Source: Micromonospora radicis
GTDB taxonomy: Bacteria > Actinomycetota > Actinomycetes > Mycobacteriales > Micromonosporaceae
NCBI RefSeq assembly: GCF_003583405.1
Contig: NZ_QXEC01000006.1
Span: 62,001-126,000, forward strand
DNA length: 64,000 nt
Reading direction: 5' to 3'
The position numbers and the translations under genes are program-made. This document shows, piece after piece, positions 38,112 to 47,048 of the stretch; the stretch's first letter is position 1; each line of letters opens with the position of its first letter. Under the pieces are notes generated by a model. It was given only the letters and a program-made list of their open reading frames with translations. It was not told the origin of the DNA and did not search any database.

Positions 38112-39743
38112 TCAGCGCCGTTCGAACCAGGCGGCCGAGTCGACCGGGAGCAGGTGTCCGCCGTCCTGCTCGGTGAGCGCCTCGCTGGCGACGATCGGCG
38201 TACCGTGGCCGTCGACCCGGACCGCGCTGTCGCCGGTGTTGACCACGCAGGTCAGCGTGCTGCCGTCGGCGTGGCGGCTGAAGGCGAGCAGGCCGGGCCC
38301 GATCTCCTGCCAGGTGATGCCGCCGGTGCCGGCCAGCGCCGGGTGCTGGTGCCGGATCCGCAGCGCCGCGCGGTACAGCTCCAGCGTCGAACCGGGCACG
38401 CCGGCCTGGGCGGCCACCGAGAGGGCCCGCCAGGTCGTCGGGGCCGGTAGCCAGCTCAGCTCGCTGCCGGCCGGACCGAAGCCGTACGGGGCCAGGTCGC
38501 CGCTCCACGGGATGGGTACCCGGCAGCCGTCCCGGCTCTCCCCGGTACGCAGGAACGCCGGGTCCTGCCGCAGCTCGTCGGGGAGGTCGAGCACCTCGGG
38601 CAGGCCCAGTTCCTCTCCCTGGTAGAGGTAGGCGCAGCCGGGCAGGGCGAGCATCAGCAGCGCGGCGGCGCGGGCCCGGCGCAGCCCCACGTCCCCGTCG
38701 CCGTAGCGGGTCACGTGCCGCTGCCGGTCGTGGTTGGACAGCACCCAGGTGGTCGGTGCGCCGACGATTGTCGACTCGGCCAACGCGGTGTCGACCACCT
38801 TGCGGAACGAGTCGGCCGACCAGGTGGCGTCGAGGAAGTCGAAGCTGAACGCCTGGTGCAGCTCGTCCGGGCCGATGTAGCGGGCCAGCCGCTGCGGGGT
38901 CTCGGCCCACGCCTCGGCCACCGCCATCCGGCCACCGGGGTAACTGTCCAGGATGGGCCGCCAGGCGCGGTAGATGTCGTGCACCTCGTCCTGGTCGAAG
39001 TAGGGCAACCGGCCCTTGCCGAGCAGTTCGGACTGGCGCCGGCCGGTGGTCATCGAGCTGAAACCGACGTCCGGCAACCCCTCGGCCTTGATCATGCCGT
39101 GCGCCACGTCGATCCGGAACCCGTCGACGCCGCGGTCGAGCCAGAACCGGAGGACGTCCTCGAACTCGGCGCGTACCTGCGGGTGGCGCCAGTTCAGGTC
39201 GGGCTGGGCCGGGTCGAACAGGTGCAGGTACCACTGGCCGTCGGGCACCCGGGTCCAGGCCGGTCCGCCGAAGATGCTCTCCCAGTCGTTCGGGGGCTGC
39301 TCGCCGTGCTCGCCCTTGCCGTCGGCGAAGAGGTAGCGCTCCCGCTCGGCGGAACCGGGGCCGGCGGCCAGCGCGGCCTGGAACCACGGATGCCGGTCGG
39401 AGGTGTGGTTCGGCACGATGTCGACGATGATCCGCAGACCGAGCGCGTGGGCGTCGGTGATCATCGCTTCGAAGTCGCCGAGGGTGCCGAACATCGGGTC
39501 GACGTCCCGGTAGTCGGCGACGTCGTAGCCGCCGTCGACCATGGGCGAGGTGTAGAAGGGGGTCAGCCACAGCGCGTCCACGCCCAGCTCACGCAGGTAC
39601 GGCAGCCGTTCGCGGATGCCCTGGAGGTCACCGATGCCGTCGCCGTTGGAGTCGGCGAAGCTGCGGACGTACACCTGGTAGACGACGGCGGATCGCCACC
39701 AGTCGGCGTCGGAGGTCAGCGGTGAGGGGTTGCTGACGGTCAT
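38112..39743 (-). CDS. GH13 alpha-glucosidase / oligo-1,6-glucosidase type
   Basis: 543 residues, cytoplasmic. The (beta/alpha)8 barrel motifs are clear: VYQVYVRSFADSNGDGIGDL near residue 22, IIVDIVPNHTSD (~100), DGFRIDVAHG with the nucleophile Asp (~205), VAEAWAE with the acid Glu and VLSNHDRQR (~330). It should hydrolyse imported maltose, isomaltose or related alpha-glucosides to glucose. ATG 39743 is chosen with GGGGAA upstream. It is transcribed away from a CCTTGCGCAAGG palindrome and next to the LacI regulator and sugar importer, the usual locus for alpha-glucoside use in actinobacteria. Confidence 0.92.
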   Translation of the reverse strand: MTVSNPSPLTSDADWWRSAVVYQVYVRSFADSNGDGIGDLQGIRERLPYLRELGVDALWLTPFYTSPMVDGGYDVADYRDVDPMFGTLGDFEAMITDAHALGLRIIVDIVPNHTSDRHPWFQAALAAGPGSAERERYLFADGKGEHGEQPPNDWESIFGGPAWTRVPDGQWYLHLFDPAQPDLNWRHPQVRAEFEDVLRFWLDRGVDGFRIDVAHGMIKAEGLPDVGFSSMTTGRRQSELLGKGRLPYFDQDEVHDIYRAWRPILDSYPGGRMAVAEAWAETPQRLARYIGPDELHQAFSFDFLDATWSADSFRKVVDTALAESTIVGAPTTWVLSNHDRQRHVTRYGDGDVGLRRARAAALLMLALPGCAYLYQGEELGLPEVLDLPDELRQDPAFLRTGESRDGCRVPIPWSGDLAPYGFGPAGSELSWLPAPTTWRALSVAAQAGVPGSTLELYRAALRIRHQHPALAGTGGITWQEIGPGLLAFSRHADGSTLTCVVNTGDSAVRVDGHGTPIVASEALTEQDGGHLLPVDSAAWFERR

Positions 39744-39854
39744 CGGGTGGTTCCCCGTTCTGTGGCGCGGGACGGCGGCACCCGGCGTGGGCAACGGTGG
39801 ACGCGACGGGTGTCTGAGCAGAATGCCGGGCGAGCGCTGCAAGAGTCAAGCATT

Positions 39855-39866
39855 CCTTGCGCAAGG
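39855..39866. promoter_or_regulatory. LacI-type operator palindrome upstream of the alpha-glucosidase
   Basis: CCTTGCGCAAGG is a perfect 12-bp palindrome with a central CG step, the usual form of LacI-family operators. It lies about 110 bp upstream of the glucosidase start. Similar CTTGC/GCAAG half-sites occur in front of lacI and the importer, suggesting one regulator for all three units. Confidence 0.6.
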
Positions 39867-39936
39867 GCTGCGTGCTCCAGCCGTCTTCTCGCCGCGATCC
39901 TGCACTTCCTGTCGGCGTTTAGTCCGCCTTGACGCC

Positions 39937-41001
39937 TTATGTCGCCGCAGAAAGTGCATGATCGCGGGGATTCGGGGGCGGGGTGGGGTGGGGGGCTACG
40001 GCGGTGGAGCCGCGGACCACCAGCTCCGGCCGGAACAGGTACTCCGAGTGTGGCGCGCCGTGCCCGTTGATCTCGTCGACCAGGGCCCGGACCGCGGCCA
40101 CCGCCATCGCGGCCACCGGCTGGCGCATGGTGGTCAACGGCGGATCGGTGAAGGCCATCAGCGGCGAGTCGTCGTACCCGACGACGGAGAGGTCGCCCGG
40201 CACCGACAGGCCGCGCTGCCGGGCGGCCCGGATCGCGCCGAGCGCCATCAGGTCGGAGCCGCAGACGATGCCGGTCGCGCCCCGCTCGATCAGCCGTCCG
40301 GCCGCGACCTCGCCACCCTCGACGCCGAACAGGGAGAGTTCGGTCAGCTCGGCCAGCTCGTCCTCGTTCACCCCGGCGAGCCGGTGCATCGCCGACTTGT
40401 AGCCGTTGACCTTGCGCTGCACCGGGACGAACCGGTCCGGCCCGGTGATCAGGCCGATCCGCCGGTGGCCCAGGGCGACCAGATGGGCCACGGCCAGCTC
40501 GGCGGCCTCCCGGTCGTCGCAGGAGACGAAGGGCGCGGGGATGCCCGGGGCGTACCCGTTGATCATGACGATGGGTAGTGGCCGGGCGATCAGCGTCCGG
40601 TAGCGGTCGTGGTCGGCGGCGGTGTCGGCGTGCAGGCCGGAGACGAAGACGATGCCGGAGACCTGCCGGTCGAGCAGCATCTCGACGTACTCGTCCTCGC
40701 GCACGCCGCCGGGGGTCTGGGTGCACAGCACCGGGGTGTAGCCGGTGGGCGCCAGGGCGGACTCGATGATCTGGGCGAAGGCCGGGAAGATCGGGTTGTC
40801 CAGCTCCGGTACCACCAGACCGACCAGCCCGGCGCTGCGCTTGCGCAGCCGGGCGGGACGCTCGTAGCCGAGCACGTCGAGGGCGGTCAGGACGGCCTGC
40901 CGGGTCTCGGGTGCCACGCCGGGGCGGTCGTTGAGCACCCGCGACACCGTGGCCTCGCTGACGTCGGCCTGCTGAGCGATGTCGGAGAGGCGAGCGCGCA
41001 T
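39937..41001 (-). CDS. LacI-family transcriptional regulator of the alpha-glucoside locus
   Basis: 354 residues from ATG 41001. The LacI helix-turn-helix and hinge are at residues 3-50: RLSDIAQQADVSEATVSRVLNDRPGVAPETRQAV. A periplasmic-binding-like sensor domain follows (GLVVPELDNPIFP, VDEYVEML-like segments, GIVCGSDLMALGAIRA). It most likely represses the importer and glucosidase until maltose or another alpha-glucoside is bound. Its own start is flanked by CAAG-N2-CTTG and GCAAG-N2-CTTGC sites (41023, 41044), so it may regulate itself. A long upstream in-frame extension lacks family similarity and was not used. Confidence 0.92.
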   Translation of the reverse strand: MRARLSDIAQQADVSEATVSRVLNDRPGVAPETRQAVLTALDVLGYERPARLRKRSAGLVGLVVPELDNPIFPAFAQIIESALAPTGYTPVLCTQTPGGVREDEYVEMLLDRQVSGIVFVSGLHADTAADHDRYRTLIARPLPIVMINGYAPGIPAPFVSCDDREAAELAVAHLVALGHRRIGLITGPDRFVPVQRKVNGYKSAMHRLAGVNEDELAELTELSLFGVEGGEVAAGRLIERGATGIVCGSDLMALGAIRAARQRGLSVPGDLSVVGYDDSPLMAFTDPPLTTMRQPVAAMAVAAVRALVDEINGHGAPHSEYLFRPELVVRGSTAVAPHPTPPPNPRDHALSAAT

Positions 41002-41022
41002 GGCCGCACTGTAGCTCACCGA

Positions 41023-41280
41023 CAAGTTCTTGCGCATTGGCCAGCAAGAGCTTGCAGAACCGAGCAGCGCGCGTCGGGCGTCGGCTCGGGAGTGGGTACC
41101 CACGCTGGCTCTGGCCGGGATGATCGGCGCTTCCCGGGGCGCGGAGGGTCATCGGCGCGGCGAGTTCGTTCACTTCAGGCGAGGAGATATGACCAGATGG
41201 CGACATTTGTCGATCGTCAAAGTTGCGGATGGAGCACGGTTGTTGCAAGGCCGTTCGCAAAGGGTTTCTAGTTACGAAAC
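41023..41280. promoter_or_regulatory. Divergent control region of lacI and the sugar importer
   Basis: The 327-bp gap between lacI and the importer holds no gene but several symmetric sites: CAAGTTCTTG (41023-41032), GCAAGAGCTTGC (41044-41055), TTGC...GCAA (41243-41260, containing TTGCAAGG and TTCGCAA) and GTTTC-N7-GAAAC (41264-41280). A plausible -10, TACTGT, follows at 41288-41293. The last site would overlap the polymerase spacer region, so repression there would be direct. Confidence 0.55.
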
Positions 41281-41328
41281 TTCTTGCTACTGTCCCCGCC
41301 GTTACCCGGCAGGAACTTAGGAGCGAAC

Positions 41329-42630
41329 ATGCGTCGCACAGCCAGGGGAATCGCCGTACTCGCCTCCGCCGCCCTCGCCCTCTCCGTCGCCGCGTGCGGC
41401 GGCGAGGACAAGGCGCCCGAGGGGCAGCCCGCGGTCGACCCCGCTTCCCTCACCGCAGAACTGACCTGGTGGGACACCTCTGACCCGCAGAACGAGGGCC
41501 CGGCGTTCAAGGAACTGATCGCCAAGTTCAACCAGACCTATCCGAACGTGAAGATCAACTACCAGTCGGTCCCGTTCGGCGAGGCCCAGAACAAGTTCAA
41601 GACCGCCGCGCAGGCCAAGACCGGCGCCCCGGACATCCTGCGGGCCGAGGTGGCGTGGGTGCCCGAGTTCGCCTCGCTGGGCTACCTCTACGCGCTGGAC
41701 GGCTCCGAACTGCTCGCCGACGCCGCGGACTTCCTGGAGACCCCGCTCGCCTCCAACACGTACGACGGCAAGACCTACGGCGTTCCGCAGGTCACCGACA
41801 GCCTTGCGCTGATGTACAACAAGGAACTGCTGAGCAAGGCCGGGATCGGCGAGGCGCCGAAGACCTGGGCCGAGCTGAAGACCGCCGCGCAGACCGTCAA
41901 GGAGAAGACCGACGCCGAGGGCGTGTACCTGAACCCGGCCGGCTACTTCCTGCTGCCCTTCATGTACGGCGAGGGTGGCGACCTGGTCGACACCGGCTCC
42001 CAGAAGATCGTCGTCAACTCGGAGCAGAACGCGGCCGGGCTGAAGATCGCCAAGGATCTGATCGACAGCGGCGCCGCCGCCAAGCCCTCCGCCAACGACT
42101 CCTACGGCACCATGATGACCCTGTTCAAGGAGCAGAAGGTCGCCATGATCATCAATGGGCCGTGGGAGGTCAACAACGTCTCCTCGGCGCCGGACTTCGG
42201 CGGCCTGGAGAACCTGGGCATCGCGCCGGTGCCGGCCGGCTCGGCCCGCGCCGGTGGCCCGGTCGGCGGCCACAACTACGTGATCTGGTCCGGCATGCCC
42301 CAGGAGAAGGTGGACGCCGCCGTCGCGTTCGTCAAGTTCATGAGCTCCGCCGAGTCGCAGGCGTTCCTGTCGGACAAGCTCGGCCTGCTGCCCACCCGTA
42401 CCTCCGCGTACCAGGTCGACTCGGTGAAGAACAACGCCGTGGTCGCCGCGTTCCAGGCCGTCAACGAGGCCGCGGTGGGTCGGCCGTGGATCCCCGAGGC
42501 CGGGCAGTTCTTCGGCCCGCTGGACCAGATGGCCACCGAGGTCATGGTCCAGAACCGGGACCCGAAGGCGTCCCTGGACGCCGTCGCCAAGAAGTACAAG
42601 GCCGAGGTCGTGCCCGGCTACGGGCTCTGA
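41329..42630 (+). CDS. Maltose/alpha-glucoside-type ABC substrate-binding lipoprotein (family 1)
   Basis: 433 residues. The signal peptide starts MRRTARGIAVLASAALALS and ends in lipobox SVAAC (Cys23). The family-1 binding domain follows, with ELTWWDTSDPQNEGPAFKEL near residue 42 and PQVTDSLALMYNK near 155. It is the extracellular sugar receptor for the permeases downstream. ATG 41329 has AGGAG at five bases. Placement beside a GH13 glucosidase and LacI regulator points to maltose or related oligosaccharides. A perfect hairpin follows the gene. Confidence 0.93.
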   Translation: MRRTARGIAVLASAALALSVAACGGEDKAPEGQPAVDPASLTAELTWWDTSDPQNEGPAFKELIAKFNQTYPNVKINYQSVPFGEAQNKFKTAAQAKTGAPDILRAEVAWVPEFASLGYLYALDGSELLADAADFLETPLASNTYDGKTYGVPQVTDSLALMYNKELLSKAGIGEAPKTWAELKTAAQTVKEKTDAEGVYLNPAGYFLLPFMYGEGGDLVDTGSQKIVVNSEQNAAGLKIAKDLIDSGAAAKPSANDSYGTMMTLFKEQKVAMIINGPWEVNNVSSAPDFGGLENLGIAPVPAGSARAGGPVGGHNYVIWSGMPQEKVDAAVAFVKFMSSAESQAFLSDKLGLLPTRTSAYQVDSVKNNAVVAAFQAVNEAAVGRPWIPEAGQFFGPLDQMATEVMVQNRDPKASLDAVAKKYKAEVVPGYGL

Positions 42631-42708
42631 TCTGGTCGTCGGCTGGGCCCGGCGTGGCCGGGCTGTGGCCCTGACGCCGGCCCCGCGCCGGTGACCCTTC
42701 GGCACCCC

Positions 42709-42749
42709 CCGGTGGGGTCGGCGACCGTCCCGGTCGCCGACCCCACCGG
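42709..42749 (+). promoter_or_regulatory. Perfect 18-bp hairpin between the sugar receptor and permease genes
   Basis: CCGGTGGGGTCGGCGACC (42709-42726) pairs with its exact complement at 42732-42749 around the loop GTCCC. It ends 23 bp before the permease start. Likely protects the receptor mRNA and reduces read-through into the permease genes (inference). Confidence 0.7.
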
Positions 42750-42772
42750 ATCTCTCCTCTGGAGCGCAGCTG

Positions 42773-43789
42773 ATGTCCACCGTGACAGCCGACCCGGCGC
42801 CGTCGTCCACGCGGCCCGGCCGATCCGCTCGTCCGCCCCGGCTGCGCCGCAGCTGGGACAAGCACTGGTACGCCTGGGCGATGGTGCTGCCCGTCGTCAT
42901 CGTCCTGGCGGTACTGATCTTCTACCCGCTGTTCCGCGGGATCTGGCTCTCCTTCACCAACCTCACCGAGGCCAACCAGGTCGCCGAGATCTGCACCAGG
43001 TCGATCACCGGCGGCGAGGTCTGCGCCGACAACCCCAACAAGTGGGAGTTCATCGGCCTGGACAACTACGTCCGGGTGCTCACCGGCCAGGTCGGCGAGT
43101 TCTGGCAGTGGACCGGTGTCACGCTGATCTGGACGTTCGTCTGCGTGGCCTGCCACTTCGGGCTGGGCCTCGGCCTGGCCAGCATGCTCAACCGCCCGAT
43201 GCGGGCCCGCGGGCTGTACCGGGTGCTGCTGGTGCTGCCCTGGGCGGTACCGGCCTTCGTCAGCGCATTCGCCTGGAAGTTCATCTTCAACGAGCGCTTC
43301 GGCCTGGCGAACGCGCTGCTCACCGCCGTCGGCATCGACCCGGTCTCGTGGTTCGCCGACCGGTGGACCGCGCTCTTCACCGCCATCGTCACCAACGTCT
43401 GGCTGGGCGTGCCGTTCATGATGGTGGCGCTGCTCGGCGGCATGCAGACCATTCCGTCCGAGCTCTACGAGGCGGCCGAGATCGACGGCGCCTCGGCCTG
43501 GCAGCGGTTCCGCAACATCACCCTGCCGGGGCTGCGTCCGGTCAGCATGACCGTGGTGCTGCTCGGCACCATCTGGACGTTCAACATGTTCCCGATCATC
43601 TTCCTGGTGACCGAGGGGCAGCCGGCCGGGCAGAGCGAGATCCTGGTGACCGGCGCCTACCGGGCCGCCTTCGAGGGCATCCGCAACTACTCACTGGCCT
43701 CGACGTACGGCGTACTGATCCTGTCGATCCTGCTGGTCTTCTCGCTGTTCTACCGGCGGGTGCTGCGCAAGCAAGGTGAGGTGTGGTGA
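42773..43789 (+). CDS. Sugar ABC transporter permease (MalF-like)
   Basis: 338 residues, about eight hydrophobic segments. The first helix is WAMVLPVVIVLAVLIFYPLF near residue 36. The coupling EAA loop reads ELYEAAEIDGASAWQRFRNITLPGL (~residues 225-250), the carbohydrate-uptake form. ATG 42773 follows GGAGCGCAGCTG. It overlaps the MalG-like gene by seven bases. Confidence 0.93.
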   Translation: MSTVTADPAPSSTRPGRSARPPRLRRSWDKHWYAWAMVLPVVIVLAVLIFYPLFRGIWLSFTNLTEANQVAEICTRSITGGEVCADNPNKWEFIGLDNYVRVLTGQVGEFWQWTGVTLIWTFVCVACHFGLGLGLASMLNRPMRARGLYRVLLVLPWAVPAFVSAFAWKFIFNERFGLANALLTAVGIDPVSWFADRWTALFTAIVTNVWLGVPFMMVALLGGMQTIPSELYEAAEIDGASAWQRFRNITLPGLRPVSMTVVLLGTIWTFNMFPIIFLVTEGQPAGQSEILVTGAYRAAFEGIRNYSLASTYGVLILSILLVFSLFYRRVLRKQGEVW

Positions 43790-44709
43790 ACATGAGCCGA
43801 TCCACCGCCACGCCGCCGACGGCGGATGCCGTCGCCGGCCCGGCCCTGGCCGACAGCCGGAGGGTGACCCGGGCCGGGCGCAGCCGGCGCAGCCCAGCGA
43901 TGTCCGTACTGCTGCACGGCACCCTGATCCTGGCCTCGCTGATCGCGATCGGCCCGATCGCCTGGGTGCTGCTCTCCTCGCTCAAGCCCGGATACGCGAT
44001 CCAGAGCAGCGAGCTGACCCTGTTCCGGGACACCACCCTGAGCAACTACAGCTACGTGTTGACCGAGACGAACTTTCCGCGCTGGTTCCTCAATTCGGTG
44101 ATCGTCGCGGCGTTCACCATGGCCATCGGCATCTTCCTGTCGGCGACCACCGGGTACGCGGTGTCCCGGTTCAACTTCCCCGGCCGCCGCCCGCTGATGA
44201 TGGTCTTCCTGGTCACCCAGATGTTCCCGGTGGCCATTCTGATCGTGCCGATCTACACGATCCTGGCCCGGCTCGGCCTGATCAACACCATGCCCGCGCT
44301 GATCATCGCGTACCTGACCATCGCGGTGCCGTTCTGTGCCTGGATGTTGAAGGGCTACTTCGACTCCATCCCGACCTCGCTGGACGAGGCGGCGGCGCTG
44401 GACGGCTGCGGACCGTTCGCCACCTTCTGGCGGGTGGTGCTGCCACTGGCCCGCCCGGCGGTGGCGGTGACCGCCTTCTACACCTTCCTCACCGCCTGGG
44501 GTGAGGTGGCGTACGCGTCGGCGTTCATCCAGACCGACAACAAGTTCACCCTGGCGTACGGGCTCCAGCAGTTCGTGCCGCAGTTCAACCCGCAGTGGGA
44601 GTACCTGACCGCTGCGGCGGTGCTGGTCACCATCCCGGCCGGGCTGGTCTTCTTCTTCGCCCAGAAGCACCTGGTCTCCGGCCTGACGGCGGGTGGCACC
44701 AAGGGCTGA
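43783..44709 (+). CDS. Sugar ABC transporter permease (MalG-like)
   Basis: 308 residues from GTG 43783 (GTG 43786 and ATG 43792 are alternatives; the ribosome site GAGGTG suits the last). Six hydrophobic segments, with TSLDEAAALDGCGPFATFWRVVLPLARP as EAA loop. No ATPase gene follows. In actinobacteria several sugar importers share one ATPase (MsiK) encoded elsewhere, which explains the missing subunit. Confidence 0.92.
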   Translation: MVNMSRSTATPPTADAVAGPALADSRRVTRAGRSRRSPAMSVLLHGTLILASLIAIGPIAWVLLSSLKPGYAIQSSELTLFRDTTLSNYSYVLTETNFPRWFLNSVIVAAFTMAIGIFLSATTGYAVSRFNFPGRRPLMMVFLVTQMFPVAILIVPIYTILARLGLINTMPALIIAYLTIAVPFCAWMLKGYFDSIPTSLDEAAALDGCGPFATFWRVVLPLARPAVAVTAFYTFLTAWGEVAYASAFIQTDNKFTLAYGLQQFVPQFNPQWEYLTAAAVLVTIPAGLVFFFAQKHLVSGLTAGGTKG

Positions 44710-44990
44710 CGCTGCGCGATCGAAGGGGTCTAGGTTCCCGGCCACCCGTGCGATGATGCGGGCCCTCGGCGGAAGCCACACCTCGACCAGCTCCGTCCTC
44801 GGTGAGCAGTTGGCCGACGTGCTTCGGGCGACGAACGACAGCGGGCGAGTGGCAGCGTGGGTGCGAACTTCCCGGGGACGTCACGTTGGCGCAGGAGTGG
44901 TCACCTTCACCGGCCGGGGCACGGTCAGCCTGGCCGGATGATCGCCCCAGACACCCGGTTGGCCCGCGGGGGTGGTGGTCGCCAGGACGC

Positions 44991-45028
44991 TGATTTCACT
45001 CTGAAATCAATATTTCAGGGTGAAATCA
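44991..45028. repeat. AT-rich compound palindrome, copy 2 (in a 450-bp gap)
   Basis: Arms of 17 bp (44991-45007 and 45012-45028) around CAAT, one mismatch (a G-U pair in RNA). Arm length, four-base loop, TGATTTCA half sites and the CAGGACGC before it match the copy at 18236. The remainder of the gap 44710-45159 shows no convincing gene: short frames lack ribosome sites and family-like sequence. Confidence 0.8.
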
Positions 45029-45159
45029 CGCCTGTTTGGGATGTTGCTTCTGGCCGGTCTGTGCGTAGCGCCCAGATTCTGCTCAGCCCGGGGTGTGTAA
45101 CCCGCTGGCTCGCCGAGCAGTCGGATGCCTCTACTACAAACTGTCGTTGATAGGGCAGG

Positions 45160-45510
45160 ATGGGTCGGGTGGAAACACTTCGACTCATCCTTCTCTACGC
45201 CCATCTGATCGGGTTCGCGCTGCTGCTCGGTGGCGCGATCGCCCAGTACCTGACCGGCAAGACCCGGATCAACTCCGCGATGCTCTGGGGTGCGGTGATC
45301 CAACTGCTCACCGGCATTGGGTTGTCCGCGCCACTGCGGGACGGCGACGAGCCGGCACCGGCGAAGCTCGTCGTCAAGCTGGTGCTCGCCCTGATGATCT
45401 TCGTGATGGTCTTCTTCTCCAGGAAGCGGACCGAGGTCAACCGGGGTCACTTCCTCGCCATCGTGGGATTGACCCTGCTCAACGCGGCCGTCGCAGTCTT
45501 CTGGCGCTGA
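45160..45510 (+). CDS. Small membrane protein of unknown function
   Basis: 116 residues with four hydrophobic segments at about 9-28, 40-55, 66-84 and 96-114, and short Lys/Arg loops that set the topology. The opening LILLYAHLIGFALLLGGAIAQY, with His in the first helix, resembles small integral membrane proteins seen across actinobacteria, some annotated Fe-S-protein-like. I cannot assign a role. GTG 45169 is an alternative start. Confidence 0.72.
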   Translation: MGRVETLRLILLYAHLIGFALLLGGAIAQYLTGKTRINSAMLWGAVIQLLTGIGLSAPLRDGDEPAPAKLVVKLVLALMIFVMVFFSRKRTEVNRGHFLAIVGLTLLNAAVAVFWR

Positions 45511-45770
45511 CCGCCGGAGTCGCCCGGCCAGCCCGGGAAACGGACTATCCAGGCACTACCGCGCCCACCTGTCGACACTCTGAGTGACTTGCCCCACCCG
45601 AGCATTACGTAGGGGTAACAGGCCTCCAACAGTCCTGCACGATTGTCGTTCGGCAGGTGGGCGCGGGCGTACGCTCTGCGTCCGTAACGTGGGACGCCGG
45701 CGGCAAGGCGCAAGCCGGTTCAAAGGGCTGCCACCGCAACCACGCGGTGTGCAATGGGAAGGGAGACGTC

Positions 45771-46853
45771 TTGCGCTCGGTGCGTGGGATGCGGATTGCC
45801 TCGATCATCGCGGCGGGTGGGCTCGTACTGAGCGCCGCCGCCTGTGGCGAGGCCCCGGATGAGGACAACAACGCCGGCTCCGGCGGCGAGAAGTACACCG
45901 CCTGTATGGTCACCGATGTCGGCGGCATCGACGACAAGTCGTTCAACGCCTCGGCCTGGAAGGGCCTGGAGGCGGCCAAGGCCGAGAACAGCAACATCGA
46001 CATCAAGTACGTGGCGTCCAAGGCGCAGGCGGACTACGAGCCGAACCTCACCCAGTACGTCAACCAGGACTGCGACTTCATCCTGGCCGTCGGCGGCCTG
46101 ATGGGCGACGCCACCAAGAAGATCGCTGAGGCGAACCCGAACCAGCAGTTCGGCATCGTCGACGCCAACCCGGGCGTGGCCAACGTCTTCCCGATGGAGT
46201 TCGACACCGCGCAGGCTGGTTTCCTCGCCGGCTACGTCGCGGCCGGGATGAGCGCGAGCGGCAAGGTGGGCACCTACGGCGGTATGAAGATCCCGCCGGT
46301 GACCATCTTCATGGACGGCTACGTCGACGGCGTCGCCTACTACAACCAGGCCAAGAGCGCGAACGTCCAGGCCCTCGGCTGGAACAAGGCGACCCAGAAC
46401 GGCTCCTTCACCAACTCGTTCGAGAAGCAGGATGAGGGCAAGAAGGTCAGCGACGCGCTGGTCGCCCAGGGCGCGGACATCATCATGCCGGTCGCCGGTG
46501 GCGCCGGCCTCGGCACCACCAGCGCGGCCAAGGCCTCCGGTGGCAAGTACAACACCATCTGGGTGGACGTCGACGGCTGCGAGAGCACGCCGGACTGCTC
46601 GGCGATCATCACCACCGTGGTCAAGAACATCTCGGGTGCCGTCAAGGAGGCCGTGCTCAAGGCCGCCGGTGGCGAGAAGCTCAACGCCGAGGAGGGCTTC
46701 GTCGGCGTCCTGGCCAACGACGGCGTCTCCATCGCCCCGTACCACGAGTTCGACAGCAAGGTCCCGGCCGAGCTCAAGGCCGAGGTCGACAAGCTGAAGG
46801 CGGACATCTCCGCCGGCACCGTCAAGGTCACCTCGGCCGCCCAGCCGAAGTGA
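45771..46853 (+). CDS. BMP-family (BmpA/PnrA-type) nucleoside-binding lipoprotein
   Basis: 360 residues from TTG 45771, chosen because GGGAAGGGAG lies six bases before it; in-frame GTG 45780 and ATG 45789 lack spacing. The signal peptide ends in lipobox SAAAC (Cys25). The BMP domain follows: MVTDVGGIDDKSFNASAWKGLE near residue 45, VGGLMGDATKKIAE and the PVAGGAGLGT ligand region. Relatives (PnrA, RnsB, BmpA) bind purine or pyrimidine nucleosides for import. The three transporter genes and nucleoside-salvage enzymes downstream support that role. Confidence 0.92.
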   Translation: MRSVRGMRIASIIAAGGLVLSAAACGEAPDEDNNAGSGGEKYTACMVTDVGGIDDKSFNASAWKGLEAAKAENSNIDIKYVASKAQADYEPNLTQYVNQDCDFILAVGGLMGDATKKIAEANPNQQFGIVDANPGVANVFPMEFDTAQAGFLAGYVAAGMSASGKVGTYGGMKIPPVTIFMDGYVDGVAYYNQAKSANVQALGWNKATQNGSFTNSFEKQDEGKKVSDALVAQGADIIMPVAGGAGLGTTSAAKASGGKYNTIWVDVDGCESTPDCSAIITTVVKNISGAVKEAVLKAAGGEKLNAEEGFVGVLANDGVSIAPYHEFDSKVPAELKAEVDKLKADISAGTVKVTSAAQPK

Positions 46854-46920
46854 CCCGTCGCCGGCCGGCTGTGGTGAGACGATCACCGCAGGCGGCCGGC
46901 GCGCCCTGCCACATCTGATC

Positions 46921-46964
46921 CGGCCGCCCCGGCGCGGGGTAATCCCGCCGCGCCGGGGCGGCCG
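46921..46964 (+). promoter_or_regulatory. Perfect 17-bp hairpin between the BMP receptor and ATPase genes
   Basis: CGGCCGCCCCGGCGCGG (46921-46937) pairs exactly with 46948-46964 across a ten-base loop. It sits 67 bp after the receptor stop and 85 bp before the ATPase start, the same layout as in the other two importer operons of the window. Confidence 0.65.
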
Positions 46965-47048
46965 TGGCGCGTCACCGGTCGGGTCCGCGCCGTGCTCCGT
47001 TCACCAGCAGCTACGCTGCACCATCGCTTCGCACTCCAGGAGGTTGCG

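Noticed and set aside
44710-44990. Short genes in the gap after the sugar permeases
   Set aside because: The small frames there lack ribosome sites, overlap one another in different frames and show no protein-like pattern.
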